A stretch of 64,000 bases of DNA from JBCBCP01 sp039817385 (GTDB lineage: Bacteria; Pseudomonadota; Alphaproteobacteria; Rhodobacterales; Rhodobacteraceae). Under the pieces are notes generated by a model, which did not search any database, was not told the DNA's origin, and saw only the letters and a list, made by a program, of their open reading frames with translations. The stretch's first letter is position 1, and every line of letters begins with the position of its first letter. Below, piece after piece: positions 1 to 8,099 of the stretch. The stretch covers positions 186,001 through 250,000 of the forward strand of contig JBCBVY010000002.1 in NCBI GenBank assembly GCA_039817385.1. The letters are read 5' to 3'. The translations under genes and the position numbers were made by a program.

Positions 1-291
1 CTCACCGGCGATGATGTTCTGATCGATGATGAGCCGCTGCTGGGCACCGAATTTTCCGTCCGCTATGAGGATTTCAACGGCGTCTACCTGACCGTGACAG
101 GCACCGAATACGTCTCTGTCCGGCACCGCCGTTTCATCGGGGGCCTTTCTACCCGGACATGGGGCGAGGTGTCCGAGGACCGCGACCATTCCCCTGTCGA
201 ATTCATCTACCCGGGCGAAGACGGGTTCTTTGCTACCAAGCCGAAATATGATTGCGAGGAAACCCTCGCGTCCTTCCGACCAAGGAGCTGA
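1..291 (+). CDS. Hypothetical protein, 3' end only, upstream of gltB
   Basis: The frame is open from the first base of the window to a TGA at 289-291, so this is the C-terminal 96 residues of a protein that begins outside. The visible part is acidic and aromatic-rich and has no membrane segment or motif I recognise. It ends 3 bases before the gltB ATG, so the two are very probably co-transcribed and perhaps translationally coupled. In related bacteria a short uncharacterised protein often lies between the two glutamate synthase genes; that is family knowledge, and function here is unknown. Confidence 0.75.
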   Translation, partial: LTGDDVLIDDEPLLGTEFSVRYEDFNGVYLTVTGTEYVSVRHRRFIGGLSTRTWGEVSEDRDHSPVEFIYPGEDGFFATKPKYDCEETLASFRPRS

Positions 292-294
292 CAC

Positions 295-3200
295 ATGACC
301 AAGTATGACGAGAACTGGGTCCGGGCCGAAGAAGCCAAGCGCGCCTACATGGCCGAGCATGGCCTTTACTCCGAGAGCGAAGAGAAAGCCAACTGCGGCG
401 TGGGCCTTGTGGTCTCCGTTGATGGGAAGCCGTCGCGCGCAGTCGTCGAAAACGGGATCAAGGCGCTGAAGGCGATCTGGCACCGCGGGGCGGTCGATGC
501 GGATGGCAAGACGGGCGATGGCGCGGGCATTCACGTGCAGATTCCGGTGCCGTTCTTCTATGAGCAGATCGCGCGCACGGGCCACGCGCCCGCGAAGGAC
601 CAGTTGATGGCGGTGGGTCAGGTGTTCCTGCCGCGCACGGACTTCGGTGCGCAGGAAACCTGCCGCACCATCGTGGAATCCGAAGTGCTGCGGATGGGCT
701 ATTACATTTACGGCTGGCGGCATGTCCCGGTGAATGTCGACTGCCTCGGCGAAAAGGCGAATGCGACCCGTCCGGAGATTGAGCAGATCCTGATCTCCAA
801 CGCCAAGGGTGTGGACGAAGAGACGTTCGAGCGCGAGCTTTACGTGATCCGCCGCCGGATCGAAAAGGCGGCGGCGGCTGCGGGGGTCACTGGCCTTTAC
901 ATCGCGTCGCTGTCCTGTCGGTCGATCATCTACAAAGGCATGATGCTGGCCGAGCAGGTGGCGGAGTTCTACCCCGACCTGATGGACGACCGGTTCGAGA
1001 GTGCGTTCGCGATCTACCACCAGCGTTACAGCACCAACACCTTCCCAGAGTGGTGGCTGGCGCAGCCCTTCCGGATGCTCGCCCATAACGGGGAAATTAA
1101 CACGCTGAAGGGCAATCTGAACTGGATGCGCAGCCATGAGATTCGCATGGCGTCCAGCGCGTTTGGCAACATGGCCGACGACATCAAGCCGATCGTCCCG
1201 GGCGGCTCGTCCGACTCCGCCGCGCTGGACGCGGTGTTCGAAGTGCTGGTGCGCGCGGGCCGCAGCGCCCCGATGGCCAAGACAATGCTGGTGCCGGAAT
1301 CGTGGTCCAAGCAGGCGGTGGAACTACCGCAGGCCTGGCGCGACATGTATTCCTACTGCAATTCAGTGATGGAGCCGTGGGACGGCCCCGCCGCGCTGGC
1401 CATGACCGATGGCCGGTGGGTCTGCGCCGGTCTGGACCGGAACGGCCTGCGCCCGATGCGCTATGTGGTGACCGCCGATGGCATGGTCATTGCCGGGTCC
1501 GAGACGGGCATGGTCCCGCTGGAGGAAGCGAACGTCGTGGAGAAAGGCGCGCTTGGTCCCGGCCAACTGCTGGCCGTCGATATGAAGAAGGGCAAGCTGT
1601 TCCACGACACGGAAATCAAGGACAAGCTTGCCGCCGCCCTGCCCTTCGGCGAGTGGGTCGGCAAGATCACCGACCTTGAAGAAGCGGTCACCGGCGTCAC
1701 CGAAAAGCCGGTCTTTGAGGGCGACGCGCTAAAGCGCCGCCAGATCGCGGCGGGTTACAGCATTGAAGAGCTGGAACAAATCCTTGCCCCGATGGCCGAG
1801 GACGCAAAGGAATCGCTCGCCTCGATGGGCGACGACACGCCGTCCGCAGTGCTCAGCAAGCAGTACCGCCCGCTGAGCCATTTCTTCCGCCAGAACTTCA
1901 GCCAGGTCACCAACCCGCCCATCGACAGCTTGCGCGAATACCGCGTGATGAGCCTGAAGACCCGCTTCGGCAACCTCAAGAACGTGCTTGATGAGTCCAG
2001 TGCCCAGACCGAGATCATCACGCTGGACAGCCCCTTTGTCGGCAATGCCCAGTGGGACGAGATGACGGGCCATTTCAAGTCCGGCCTCACAGAGATCGAT
2101 TGCTCCTTTGCCCCCGGCCCCGGTGCGCTGAGCGCGGGGCTCGCCCGCATCCGGGCCGAGGCGGAAGACGCTGTGCGCTCGGGCACCGGGCACATCGTGC
2201 TGACCGATCAGCACAGCGGCCCGGACAAGGTGGCGATGCCGATGATCCTTGCGACCTCTGCCGTGCACAGCCATCTGACCCGGCAGGGCCTGCGGACGTT
2301 CTGTTCCCTGAACGTACGCAGCGCGGAATGCATTGATCCGCACTACTTTGCCGTGCTGATCGCCTGCGGCGCGACGGTGGTGAACGCCTACCTTGCCGAG
2401 GATTCGCTGAACGACCGGATCCAGCGCGGCCTGTTGGGCGGCACGCTGACCGAAGCCGTTGCGCGCTACCGCGAGGCGATCGATCAGGGCCTGCTGAAGA
2501 TCATGGCCAAGATGGGCATTTCCGTCGTGTCCTCTTATCGCGGCGGTCTGAACTTTGAGGCCGTGGGCCTGTCGCGCGCGATGTGCGCCGAATACTTCCC
2601 CGGAATGACCTCCCGCATCTCCGGCATCGGTGTGACGGGTATCCAGGCCAAGGCCGAAGAGGTGCACGCCCGCGGCTGGTCCGACACGGGCAACGTCCTG
2701 CCCATTGGCGGGTTCTACAAGGCCCGTAACAAGGGGGAGACCCACGCCTGGGAGGCAACCTCCATGCACATGTTGCAGGCGGCGTGCACGCGGGCGTCTT
2801 ACGCGATGTGGCAGCAGTATTCGGCCAAAATGAAGTCAATGCCGCCGATCCACCTGCGTGACCTCTTGGATATCAAGCCGCTTGGCGAGGCGGTGCCGAT
2901 TGAGGAGGTGGAAAGCATCACCTCGATACGCAAGCGGTTCGTGACCCCTGGCATGTCCCTGGGCGCGCTGTCGCCCGAGGCGCACAAGACGCTGAACGTC
3001 GCGATGAACCGAATCGGCGCGAAGTCCGACTCGGGTGAGGGCGGCGAAGACCCCGCGCATTTCCATCCGGAGCCGAATGGCGACAACCCATCGGCCAAAA
3101 TCAAACAGGTCGCCTCGGGCCGCTTTGGCGTGACGGCGGAATACCTCAACCAGTGCGAAGAGCTTGAGATCAAGGTTGCGCAAGGCGCGAAGCCCGGTGA

Positions 3201-4827
3201 GGGCGGCCAGCTTCCCGGCATGAAGGTCACCGACCTGATCGCCCGCCTGCGCCACTCAACGAAGGGCGTGACGCTGATCTCACCCCCGCCGCACCACGAC
3301 ATCTACTCGATCGAAGACCTCGCGCAGCTGATCTACGACCTCAAGCAGATCAACCCGCGCTGCAAGGTGACGGTAAAGCTGGTCGCGTCCTCGGGCGTTG
3401 GCACGATTGCCGCGGGTGTGGCCAAAGCGAAGGCGGACATCATCCTGATCTCTGGCCACAATGGCGGCACGGGCGCTTCCCCGGCAACCTCGATCAAATA
3501 CGCGGGTCTGCCCTGGGAAATGGGTCTGACCGAGGCGCATCAGGTGCTGGCGATGAACAACTTGCGGGACCGCGTCACGCTGCGCACCGATGGCGGGCTG
3601 CGCACCGGGCGTGACATCGTCATGGCCGCGATGATGGGCGCCGAAGAATATGGCATCGGCACCGCGGCGCTGATCGCGATGGGCTGCATCATGGTGCGCC
3701 AGTGCCAGTCCAACACCTGCCCCGTGGGCGTGTGCACACAAGATGAAGAGCTGCGCGCGAAGTTCACCGGCACCGCGGACAAGGTGGTGAACCTCATTAC
3801 CTTCTACGCGACGGAGGTGCGGGAAATCCTCGCCTCCATCGGGGCGCGGTCGCTCGATGATGTCGTGGGCCGGGCCGATCTGCTGACGCAGGTGTCGCGC
3901 GGGTCTGCGCATCTGGACGATCTGGACCTGAACCCGCTGCTGATCACGGTCGATGGGGCGAAGGACATCGTCTATGACCGCAACAAGCCGCGCAATGCGG
4001 TGCCGGACACGCTGGACGCGCAGATTGTGGCGGATGGCCACCGTTTCCTAGAGGATGGGGAGAAGATGCAGCTGTCTTATGCCGTGCAGAACACGCACCG
4101 CACTGTGGGCACGCGCACCTCCAGCCATATCGTAAAGAAGTTCGGCATGCGCAACGGGCTTCAGCCTGATCACCTGACGGTCAAGCTGACCGGCTCGGCG
4201 GGTCAGTCGCTTGGCGCCTTTGCCGCGCCGGGTCTGAAGCTGGAAGTGTCGGGCGATGCGAACGACTATGTCGGCAAGGGCCTGTCGGGCGGCACCATCG
4301 TTGTGCGCCCGCCAATGGCCTCGCCTATCGTCGCGGCAGAGAATACGATCATCGGCAACACGGTGCTTTACGGGGCGACCGACGGCTACCTCTTTGCTGC
4401 GGGCCGCGCAGGGGAGCGTTTCGCGGTCCGCAACTCGGGTGCGAAAGTCGTGATCGAAGGCTGCGGGTCGAACGGGTGCGAATACATGACCGGCGGCGTT
4501 GCCGTGATCGTGGGCGACATCGGCGCGAACTTTGGGGCCGGGATGACCGGCGGCATGGCCTATGTCTATGATCCGGAAGGCACGGCACAAAGCCTGATGA
4601 ACCTGGAGACGCTGGTGACCTGCCCGGTCACGGTCGAGCATTGGTACGATCAGCTTTTGGGCCTTCTGAAGCGCCACGTCGAGGAAACCGGCAGCGCAAA
4701 GGTCATGGACATCCTTCAGCATTGGGACACCGAGCAGGCGAACTTCCTGCAAATCTGCCCCAAGGAAATGCTGGTCCACATCCCCGCGCCGCTGAGCCTC
4801 GACGAAGGGGCGATCCCGGCGGAATAG
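295..4827 (+). CDS. gltB: Glutamate synthase (NADPH) large subunit
   Basis: This 1510-aa enzyme makes glutamate from glutamine and 2-oxoglutarate with the small subunit GltD in the cytoplasm. The N-terminal class II amidotransferase domain starts at Cys34 (NCGVG), so a 33-residue propeptide should be removed to expose the nucleophile. Central and FMN-binding synthase domains follow (roughly 450-1220), with the 3Fe-4S cysteines at about 1131, 1137 and 1142 in GCIMVRQCQSNTCPVGVC, and then a C-terminal GXGXG beta-helix domain. Length matches the bacterial alpha subunit (about 1500 aa). The ATG at 295 directly follows the stop of the upstream gene. gltD is not in the window and may lie further upstream. 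Confidence 0.98.
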   Translation: MTKYDENWVRAEEAKRAYMAEHGLYSESEEKANCGVGLVVSVDGKPSRAVVENGIKALKAIWHRGAVDADGKTGDGAGIHVQIPVPFFYEQIARTGHAPAKDQLMAVGQVFLPRTDFGAQETCRTIVESEVLRMGYYIYGWRHVPVNVDCLGEKANATRPEIEQILISNAKGVDEETFERELYVIRRRIEKAAAAAGVTGLYIASLSCRSIIYKGMMLAEQVAEFYPDLMDDRFESAFAIYHQRYSTNTFPEWWLAQPFRMLAHNGEINTLKGNLNWMRSHEIRMASSAFGNMADDIKPIVPGGSSDSAALDAVFEVLVRAGRSAPMAKTMLVPESWSKQAVELPQAWRDMYSYCNSVMEPWDGPAALAMTDGRWVCAGLDRNGLRPMRYVVTADGMVIAGSETGMVPLEEANVVEKGALGPGQLLAVDMKKGKLFHDTEIKDKLAAALPFGEWVGKITDLEEAVTGVTEKPVFEGDALKRRQIAAGYSIEELEQILAPMAEDAKESLASMGDDTPSAVLSKQYRPLSHFFRQNFSQVTNPPIDSLREYRVMSLKTRFGNLKNVLDESSAQTEIITLDSPFVGNAQWDEMTGHFKSGLTEIDCSFAPGPGALSAGLARIRAEAEDAVRSGTGHIVLTDQHSGPDKVAMPMILATSAVHSHLTRQGLRTFCSLNVRSAECIDPHYFAVLIACGATVVNAYLAEDSLNDRIQRGLLGGTLTEAVARYREAIDQGLLKIMAKMGISVVSSYRGGLNFEAVGLSRAMCAEYFPGMTSRISGIGVTGIQAKAEEVHARGWSDTGNVLPIGGFYKARNKGETHAWEATSMHMLQAACTRASYAMWQQYSAKMKSMPPIHLRDLLDIKPLGEAVPIEEVESITSIRKRFVTPGMSLGALSPEAHKTLNVAMNRIGAKSDSGEGGEDPAHFHPEPNGDNPSAKIKQVASGRFGVTAEYLNQCEELEIKVAQGAKPGEGGQLPGMKVTDLIARLRHSTKGVTLISPPPHHDIYSIEDLAQLIYDLKQINPRCKVTVKLVASSGVGTIAAGVAKAKADIILISGHNGGTGASPATSIKYAGLPWEMGLTEAHQVLAMNNLRDRVTLRTDGGLRTGRDIVMAAMMGAEEYGIGTAALIAMGCIMVRQCQSNTCPVGVCTQDEELRAKFTGTADKVVNLITFYATEVREILASIGARSLDDVVGRADLLTQVSRGSAHLDDLDLNPLLITVDGAKDIVYDRNKPRNAVPDTLDAQIVADGHRFLEDGEKMQLSYAVQNTHRTVGTRTSSHIVKKFGMRNGLQPDHLTVKLTGSAGQSLGAFAAPGLKLEVSGDANDYVGKGLSGGTIVVRPPMASPIVAAENTIIGNTVLYGATDGYLFAAGRAGERFAVRNSGAKVVIEGCGSNGCEYMTGGVAVIVGDIGANFGAGMTGGMAYVYDPEGTAQSLMNLETLVTCPVTVEHWYDQLLGLLKRHVEETGSAKVMDILQHWDTEQANFLQICPKEMLVHIPAPLSLDEGAIPAE

Positions 4828-4855
4828 CCGAGGTGGCCGGGCTGTACAAAACGTG

Positions 4856-4877
4856 ACATCCCGCTCCAGCGGGATGT
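4856..4877. terminator. Perfect hairpin between convergent genes, likely bidirectional terminator
   Basis: ACATCCCGCT and AGCGGGATGT form a perfect 10-base inverted repeat around CC. The hairpin lies between the stops of gltB (4827) and the minus-strand gene ending at 4888. There is no clear T-tract. The 11-base word TGTACAAAACG occurs on both sides (4843-4853 and 4875-4885), so the hairpin is bracketed by direct repeats. Confidence 0.55.
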
Positions 4878-4887
4878 ACAAAACGCG

Positions 4888-5151
4888 CTAATTGCCCATC
4901 GCCCGTTGCCGCGCGGTAATCATCTTGCTCGCCGTGTCGCGCGCGCCCTTGTGGGTGTTTTCAGCCAGGATATCGACAACCTTCATCGTGTTGGTGCCCA
5001 TCAGGGCAGCGATGGAATGGTGCGAGTTGCCCGTCCAGCTCAGCAGCCAGACGGTCGCCGCGTCCGAGTGGCTGAGCATTGCCGAGGTGGCTGTGGGGCG
5101 CGCGCCTGCGCTGTAGCCCATGCCGCTTGTGGCTCCAATGGTGTCCAGCAT
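4888..5151 (-). CDS. Conserved-looking small hypothetical protein (87 aa)
   Basis: The ATG at 5151 has an AAGGAG Shine-Dalgarno about 8 bases upstream, which is why I prefer it to the longer open frame. The protein begins MLDTIGATSGMGYSAG, has an alanine/serine/threonine-rich middle and a basic C-terminus (KMITARQRAMGN). There is no clear signal peptide or membrane segment, and I do not recognise the family. It converges on gltB across a hairpin and is divergent from mtgA, so it is probably a single-gene transcript. Confidence 0.6.
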   Translation of the reverse strand: MLDTIGATSGMGYSAGARPTATSAMLSHSDAATVWLLSWTGNSHHSIAALMGTNTMKVVDILAENTHKGARDTASKMITARQRAMGN

Positions 5152-5536
5152 CCGTGGTCTCCTTTTACCTTTGGCCAGAACGTGGCGGGTCTGCCGCCCT
5201 ATGCGTACGTTAACGCAAGCCACGTGAAGCGCCGCACCGCGAACCGCTCCGATTTTACGGAACTTTAAAGCTTTGGCGGCAGGGAGTGATGCGGTCGGTG
5301 GCCTGCCTACAACATCTGGTGTTCGCTTCGGGCTGTTAACCCATCTTCTCGCGTTAAGACTTCTCGGGTTCGAAGCGGATTTTCTGTAAAATGCCGCTGT
5401 ATTCCCACGCATGTTCCGCGGAATGTGGCAACTCTGCCCTATTTCACAGGGCCGCGCGTTTCGAATCGGCCTGTTGGCGGCGCGCGCCGCGTCGCAGCCC
5501 TTGTTGCGCAAACGCTGGGCGGGCTATGACCAGGCT
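5152..5536. other. Intergenic region, divergent promoters expected
   Basis: These 385 bases separate the 87-aa minus-strand gene from mtgA on the plus strand. I found no convincing gene or RNA element. The middle (about 5255-5400) is lower in GC than its surroundings and is where both promoters should lie, but no sigma-70 pair stood out. A frame continuous with mtgA is open from 5411 but lacks a good ribosome site at its start. Confidence 0.4.
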
Positions 5537-6253
5537 ATGGCTCGCGCAAAGCGTACAAAATCAACGGCAAAACCCCGCATCCGCCCGCTGCGCTGGCTGC
5601 TGCGGTGGGCTTTGCGCAGCGTCTCGGCTGTGTTCCTCGTCGCTGTGGCGCTGATCGCGCTGGGCGCGGTCGTGAACCCACCCACGACGCCTTACATGTT
5701 TTCAGAAGGGCGCCGTCTGGGCGGCGTGGATTACCAATGGGTGCCGCTTGAGGAGATCGCCCCGGTCATGGCGCGCAGCGCGGTCGCGGCGGAGGATGCG
5801 AATTTCTGTCTGCACTGGGGGTTCGACCTGCCGCAGATTCGCGCCGCCATCGAAGAGGGCGCGGGCCGCGGTGCGTCAACCATAAGCCAGCAGGTGGTAA
5901 AGAACGTCTACCTCTGGCATGGCCGGTCATGGGTCCGAAAGGGGCTGGAGGCGCTTATGACCCCGCTGCTCGAGGCCATATGGCCGAAGCGGCGCATCAT
6001 CGAGGTGTATCTGAACGTCGCGGAGCTGGACGAAGGCGTGTTTGGCGTGGAGGCGGCGGCGCGGGCCGCCTTTGGCAAGGGGCCCGACGCGCTTACGTCG
6101 CGCGAGGCGGCTTTGCTGGCAGCGGTATTGCCCAATCCGAAAGGGCGGTCGGCCGCACAGCCGTCCGCACCGGTGGAACGGCGTGCGCGCCGGATCGCCG
6201 ACGGGGCCGCCACGATCCGCGCCAATGGGCGCGCCGCCTGTTTCGAGGATTGA
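5537..6253 (+). CDS. mtgA: Monofunctional biosynthetic peptidoglycan transglycosylase
   Basis: A GT51-family glycosyltransferase that polymerises lipid II into glycan strands on the outer face of the inner membrane. The chosen start gives 238 aa, the usual family length: a basic cytoplasmic tail (MARAKRTKSTAKPRIRP), one membrane anchor at about 25-50, then the GT51 domain. Visible motifs are EDANFCLHWGFD (with the catalytic Glu), GASTISQQ and RRIIEVYLNVAELDEGVFG. No transpeptidase domain follows, as expected for MtgA. The longer open frame from 5411 would add an unlikely N-terminus. The ribosome site is weak, so the exact start is uncertain. Confidence 0.92.
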   Translation: MARAKRTKSTAKPRIRPLRWLLRWALRSVSAVFLVAVALIALGAVVNPPTTPYMFSEGRRLGGVDYQWVPLEEIAPVMARSAVAAEDANFCLHWGFDLPQIRAAIEEGAGRGASTISQQVVKNVYLWHGRSWVRKGLEALMTPLLEAIWPKRRIIEVYLNVAELDEGVFGVEAAARAAFGKGPDALTSREAALLAAVLPNPKGRSAAQPSAPVERRARRIADGAATIRANGRAACFED

Positions 6254-6306
6254 GCCGCCGCACCCTTTGGTGCATGACGGGTGCACCCTAGACTTGTTGA
6301 TGACAT

Positions 6307-6972
6307 ATGGCTCGCCTCTACCACGTTCCCCTGTCCCCGTTCTGCCGCAAGGTGCGGCTGAGCCTAGCCGAGAAGAAGGTGGAGGTGGAACTGGTCGAGG
6401 AGAAATACTGGGAAGCGCAGCCAGATTTCCTGCGCCGCAACCCCGCGGGCAAGGTGCCGATCCTGCGTATTGATGACGTGACGCTGACTGAAAGCGCGGC
6501 GATTTGCGAGTATATCGAGGAAACGCGGCCCGCGCCGTCTTTGCTGCCGTCCGATCCCGGACAGCGCCATGAGGTGCGGCGGATCGTCGGCTGGTTCGAT
6601 GACAAGTTCCATAACGAGGTCACCTCCAAACTGCTTTACGAGCGGGTGAACCGGAAGCTGACCGGGCAAGGCTATCCTGACAGTACCAACGTCAAATCGG
6701 GGGCGAAGGCGATCAAATATCACCTCGACTACATGGCGTGGCTGCTCGATCACCGCCGCTGGCTTGCAGGGGATGTGATGACACTGGCCGATTTTGCTGC
6801 GGCGGCGCACTTGTCGGCGCTGGACTACATCTCGGACGTGGATTGGAACCGCAGCGACGTGGTTAAGGACTGGTATGCCAAGATCAAGAGCCGCCCGGCG
6901 TTCCGCGGTATCCTTGCCGACGTGGTGCCGGGGTTTCGGCCGCCGAAGCATTACAATGACCTTGATTTCTGA
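6307..6972 (+). CDS. fzlA: Glutathione S-transferase-fold protein, FzlA-like cell division factor
   Basis: A 221-aa GST-fold protein: thioredoxin-like N-domain (MARLYHVPLSPFCRKVRLSL; NPAGKVPIL; ESAAICEYIEE) and an all-helical C-domain. The very C-terminus (PPKHYNDLDF) resembles the conserved tail of FzlA, the FtsZ-binding GST homologue of Caulobacter and other alphaproteobacteria, which is required for constriction. In that family the protein regulates FtsZ filament curvature and septal wall synthesis rather than conjugating glutathione. The position next to the wall enzyme mtgA fits. The FzlA call is by recognition of the tail and overall pattern; an ordinary GST is the alternative. Confidence 0.7.
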   Translation: MARLYHVPLSPFCRKVRLSLAEKKVEVELVEEKYWEAQPDFLRRNPAGKVPILRIDDVTLTESAAICEYIEETRPAPSLLPSDPGQRHEVRRIVGWFDDKFHNEVTSKLLYERVNRKLTGQGYPDSTNVKSGAKAIKYHLDYMAWLLDHRRWLAGDVMTLADFAAAAHLSALDYISDVDWNRSDVVKDWYAKIKSRPAFRGILADVVPGFRPPKHYNDLDF

Positions 6973-6986
6973 CTTCACGGGCGGAC

Positions 6987-7030
6987 TGGGGCTCTGCCCC
7001 AGACCCCGGGATATTTGAGACCCAAAGAAG
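6987..7030 (+). repeat. Intergenic CCCCGGGATATTTG repeat, copy 1, with hairpin
   Basis: A 6-bp hairpin TGGGGC-TCT-GCCCCA (6987-7001) is followed by a conserved tail, CCCCGGGATATTTGAGACCC then AAAGAAG (7004-7030). A second copy lies at 29169-29241; over the 27-base tail they differ at one base. It follows fzlA and may act as its terminator. Rhodobacteraceae genomes carry many such elements between genes (established knowledge). Confidence 0.7.
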
Positions 7031-7041
7031 ACAGGGGCGTC

Positions 7042-8070
7042 TTGAAAGAGGCGCTTGTGGCGCGGGCCCTTGAGGAAGGGTTTGTCGCGGCGCGCGTGTG
7101 TGCGCCGGATTCCGTGCCCGAGGTGGCGGAGCGGTTGCAGGCTTTTGTGGGCGCCGGACGGCATGGGCAGATGGGCTGGATGGAAGACCGGATGCACTGG
7201 CGGGGCGATCCATCCGCGCTTTGGCCCGCGGCGAAGTCGGTTGTGATGCTCGCCGAAAGCTACGCGCCGGAGCATGATCCGCTGGCCGTGCTGGACCAGC
7301 CCGAGCGAGGCGCGGTGAGCGTCTATGCGCAGGGGCGCGATTACCATGACATCGTCAAGAAACGGCTGAAGCGGCTGGGGCGCTGGTGGATTGACCGGGC
7401 CGGGGGCGAGATCAAGGTGTTCGTAGATACCGCTCCGGTGCCGGAAAAGGCGCTGGGGCAGGCGGCGGGTCTGGGCTGGCAGGGCAAGCATACCAACCTT
7501 GTCAGCCGGGACTGGGGCAATTGGTGTTTTCTGGGCGCGCTGTTCACGACTGTAGAGTTGCTGCCGGACGCGCCGGAGGTGGACCATTGCGGGTCGTGCC
7601 GTGCCTGCCTTGACGTGTGCCCCACGGATGCGTTTCCGGCGCCCTATCAGCTCGATGCGCGGCGGTGCATTTCCTATCTGACGATCGAGCATAGGGGGCC
7701 GGTGGACCCGGCGCTGCGGCCGGGCCTCGGCAACCGGATTTACGGCTGTGATGATTGCCTTGCGGTGTGCCCGTGGAACAAGTTTGCCAAGGCGGCGTCC
7801 GACATGCGCTATCTGGGCGCGGTCGGGGCCCCGCCCCTGGCAGAGCTGGCCGCGCTGGACGATGCGGGGTTCCGGGCGCGGTTTTCCGGCTCGCCGATCA
7901 AGCGGATCGGGCGGGACAGGTTTGTGCGCAACGTGCTCTACGCCATTGGCAACTCGGGGGCGCCTGTCTTGCGCGACGTGGCGCAGCAGTTGGCGGACGA
8001 CCCAGATCCGTCCGTTACGGACGCGGCCCGCTGGGCTGTGACGCGTTTGGACAAGACGGGTCGCGGCTAG
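7042..8070 (+). CDS. queG: Epoxyqueuosine reductase
   Basis: A cobalamin-dependent iron-sulfur enzyme that catalyses the last step of queuosine synthesis in tRNA, reducing epoxyqueuosine to queuosine. The two ferredoxin-like 4Fe-4S motifs are visible in CGSCRACLDVCP and CDDCLAVCP, with a C-terminal HEAT-like segment (RNVLYAIGNSG...). A TTG at 7042 is proposed as start (342 aa); the other TTG at 7015 falls inside the intergenic repeat and seems less likely. Start assignment is therefore moderate, function strong. The cobO gene at 41.7 kb shows this organism processes corrinoids, consistent with a B12-dependent enzyme. Confidence 0.93.
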   Translation: MKEALVARALEEGFVAARVCAPDSVPEVAERLQAFVGAGRHGQMGWMEDRMHWRGDPSALWPAAKSVVMLAESYAPEHDPLAVLDQPERGAVSVYAQGRDYHDIVKKRLKRLGRWWIDRAGGEIKVFVDTAPVPEKALGQAAGLGWQGKHTNLVSRDWGNWCFLGALFTTVELLPDAPEVDHCGSCRACLDVCPTDAFPAPYQLDARRCISYLTIEHRGPVDPALRPGLGNRIYGCDDCLAVCPWNKFAKAASDMRYLGAVGAPPLAELAALDDAGFRARFSGSPIKRIGRDRFVRNVLYAIGNSGAPVLRDVAQQLADDPDPSVTDAARWAVTRLDKTGRG

Positions 8071-8099
8071 GCTGCGACACTCGGCAAACGGAGGGTTTC

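Noticed and set aside
1729..2769. A 346-aa frame antisense to gltB
   Set aside because: Its composition is that of a reverse frame of a high-GC gene, and no ribosome site or motif is visible.
7755..8099. Upstream extension of the HyuA-type frame
   Set aside because: It overlaps queG in another frame, has no recognisable motif, and a ribosome site fits the ATG at 8100.
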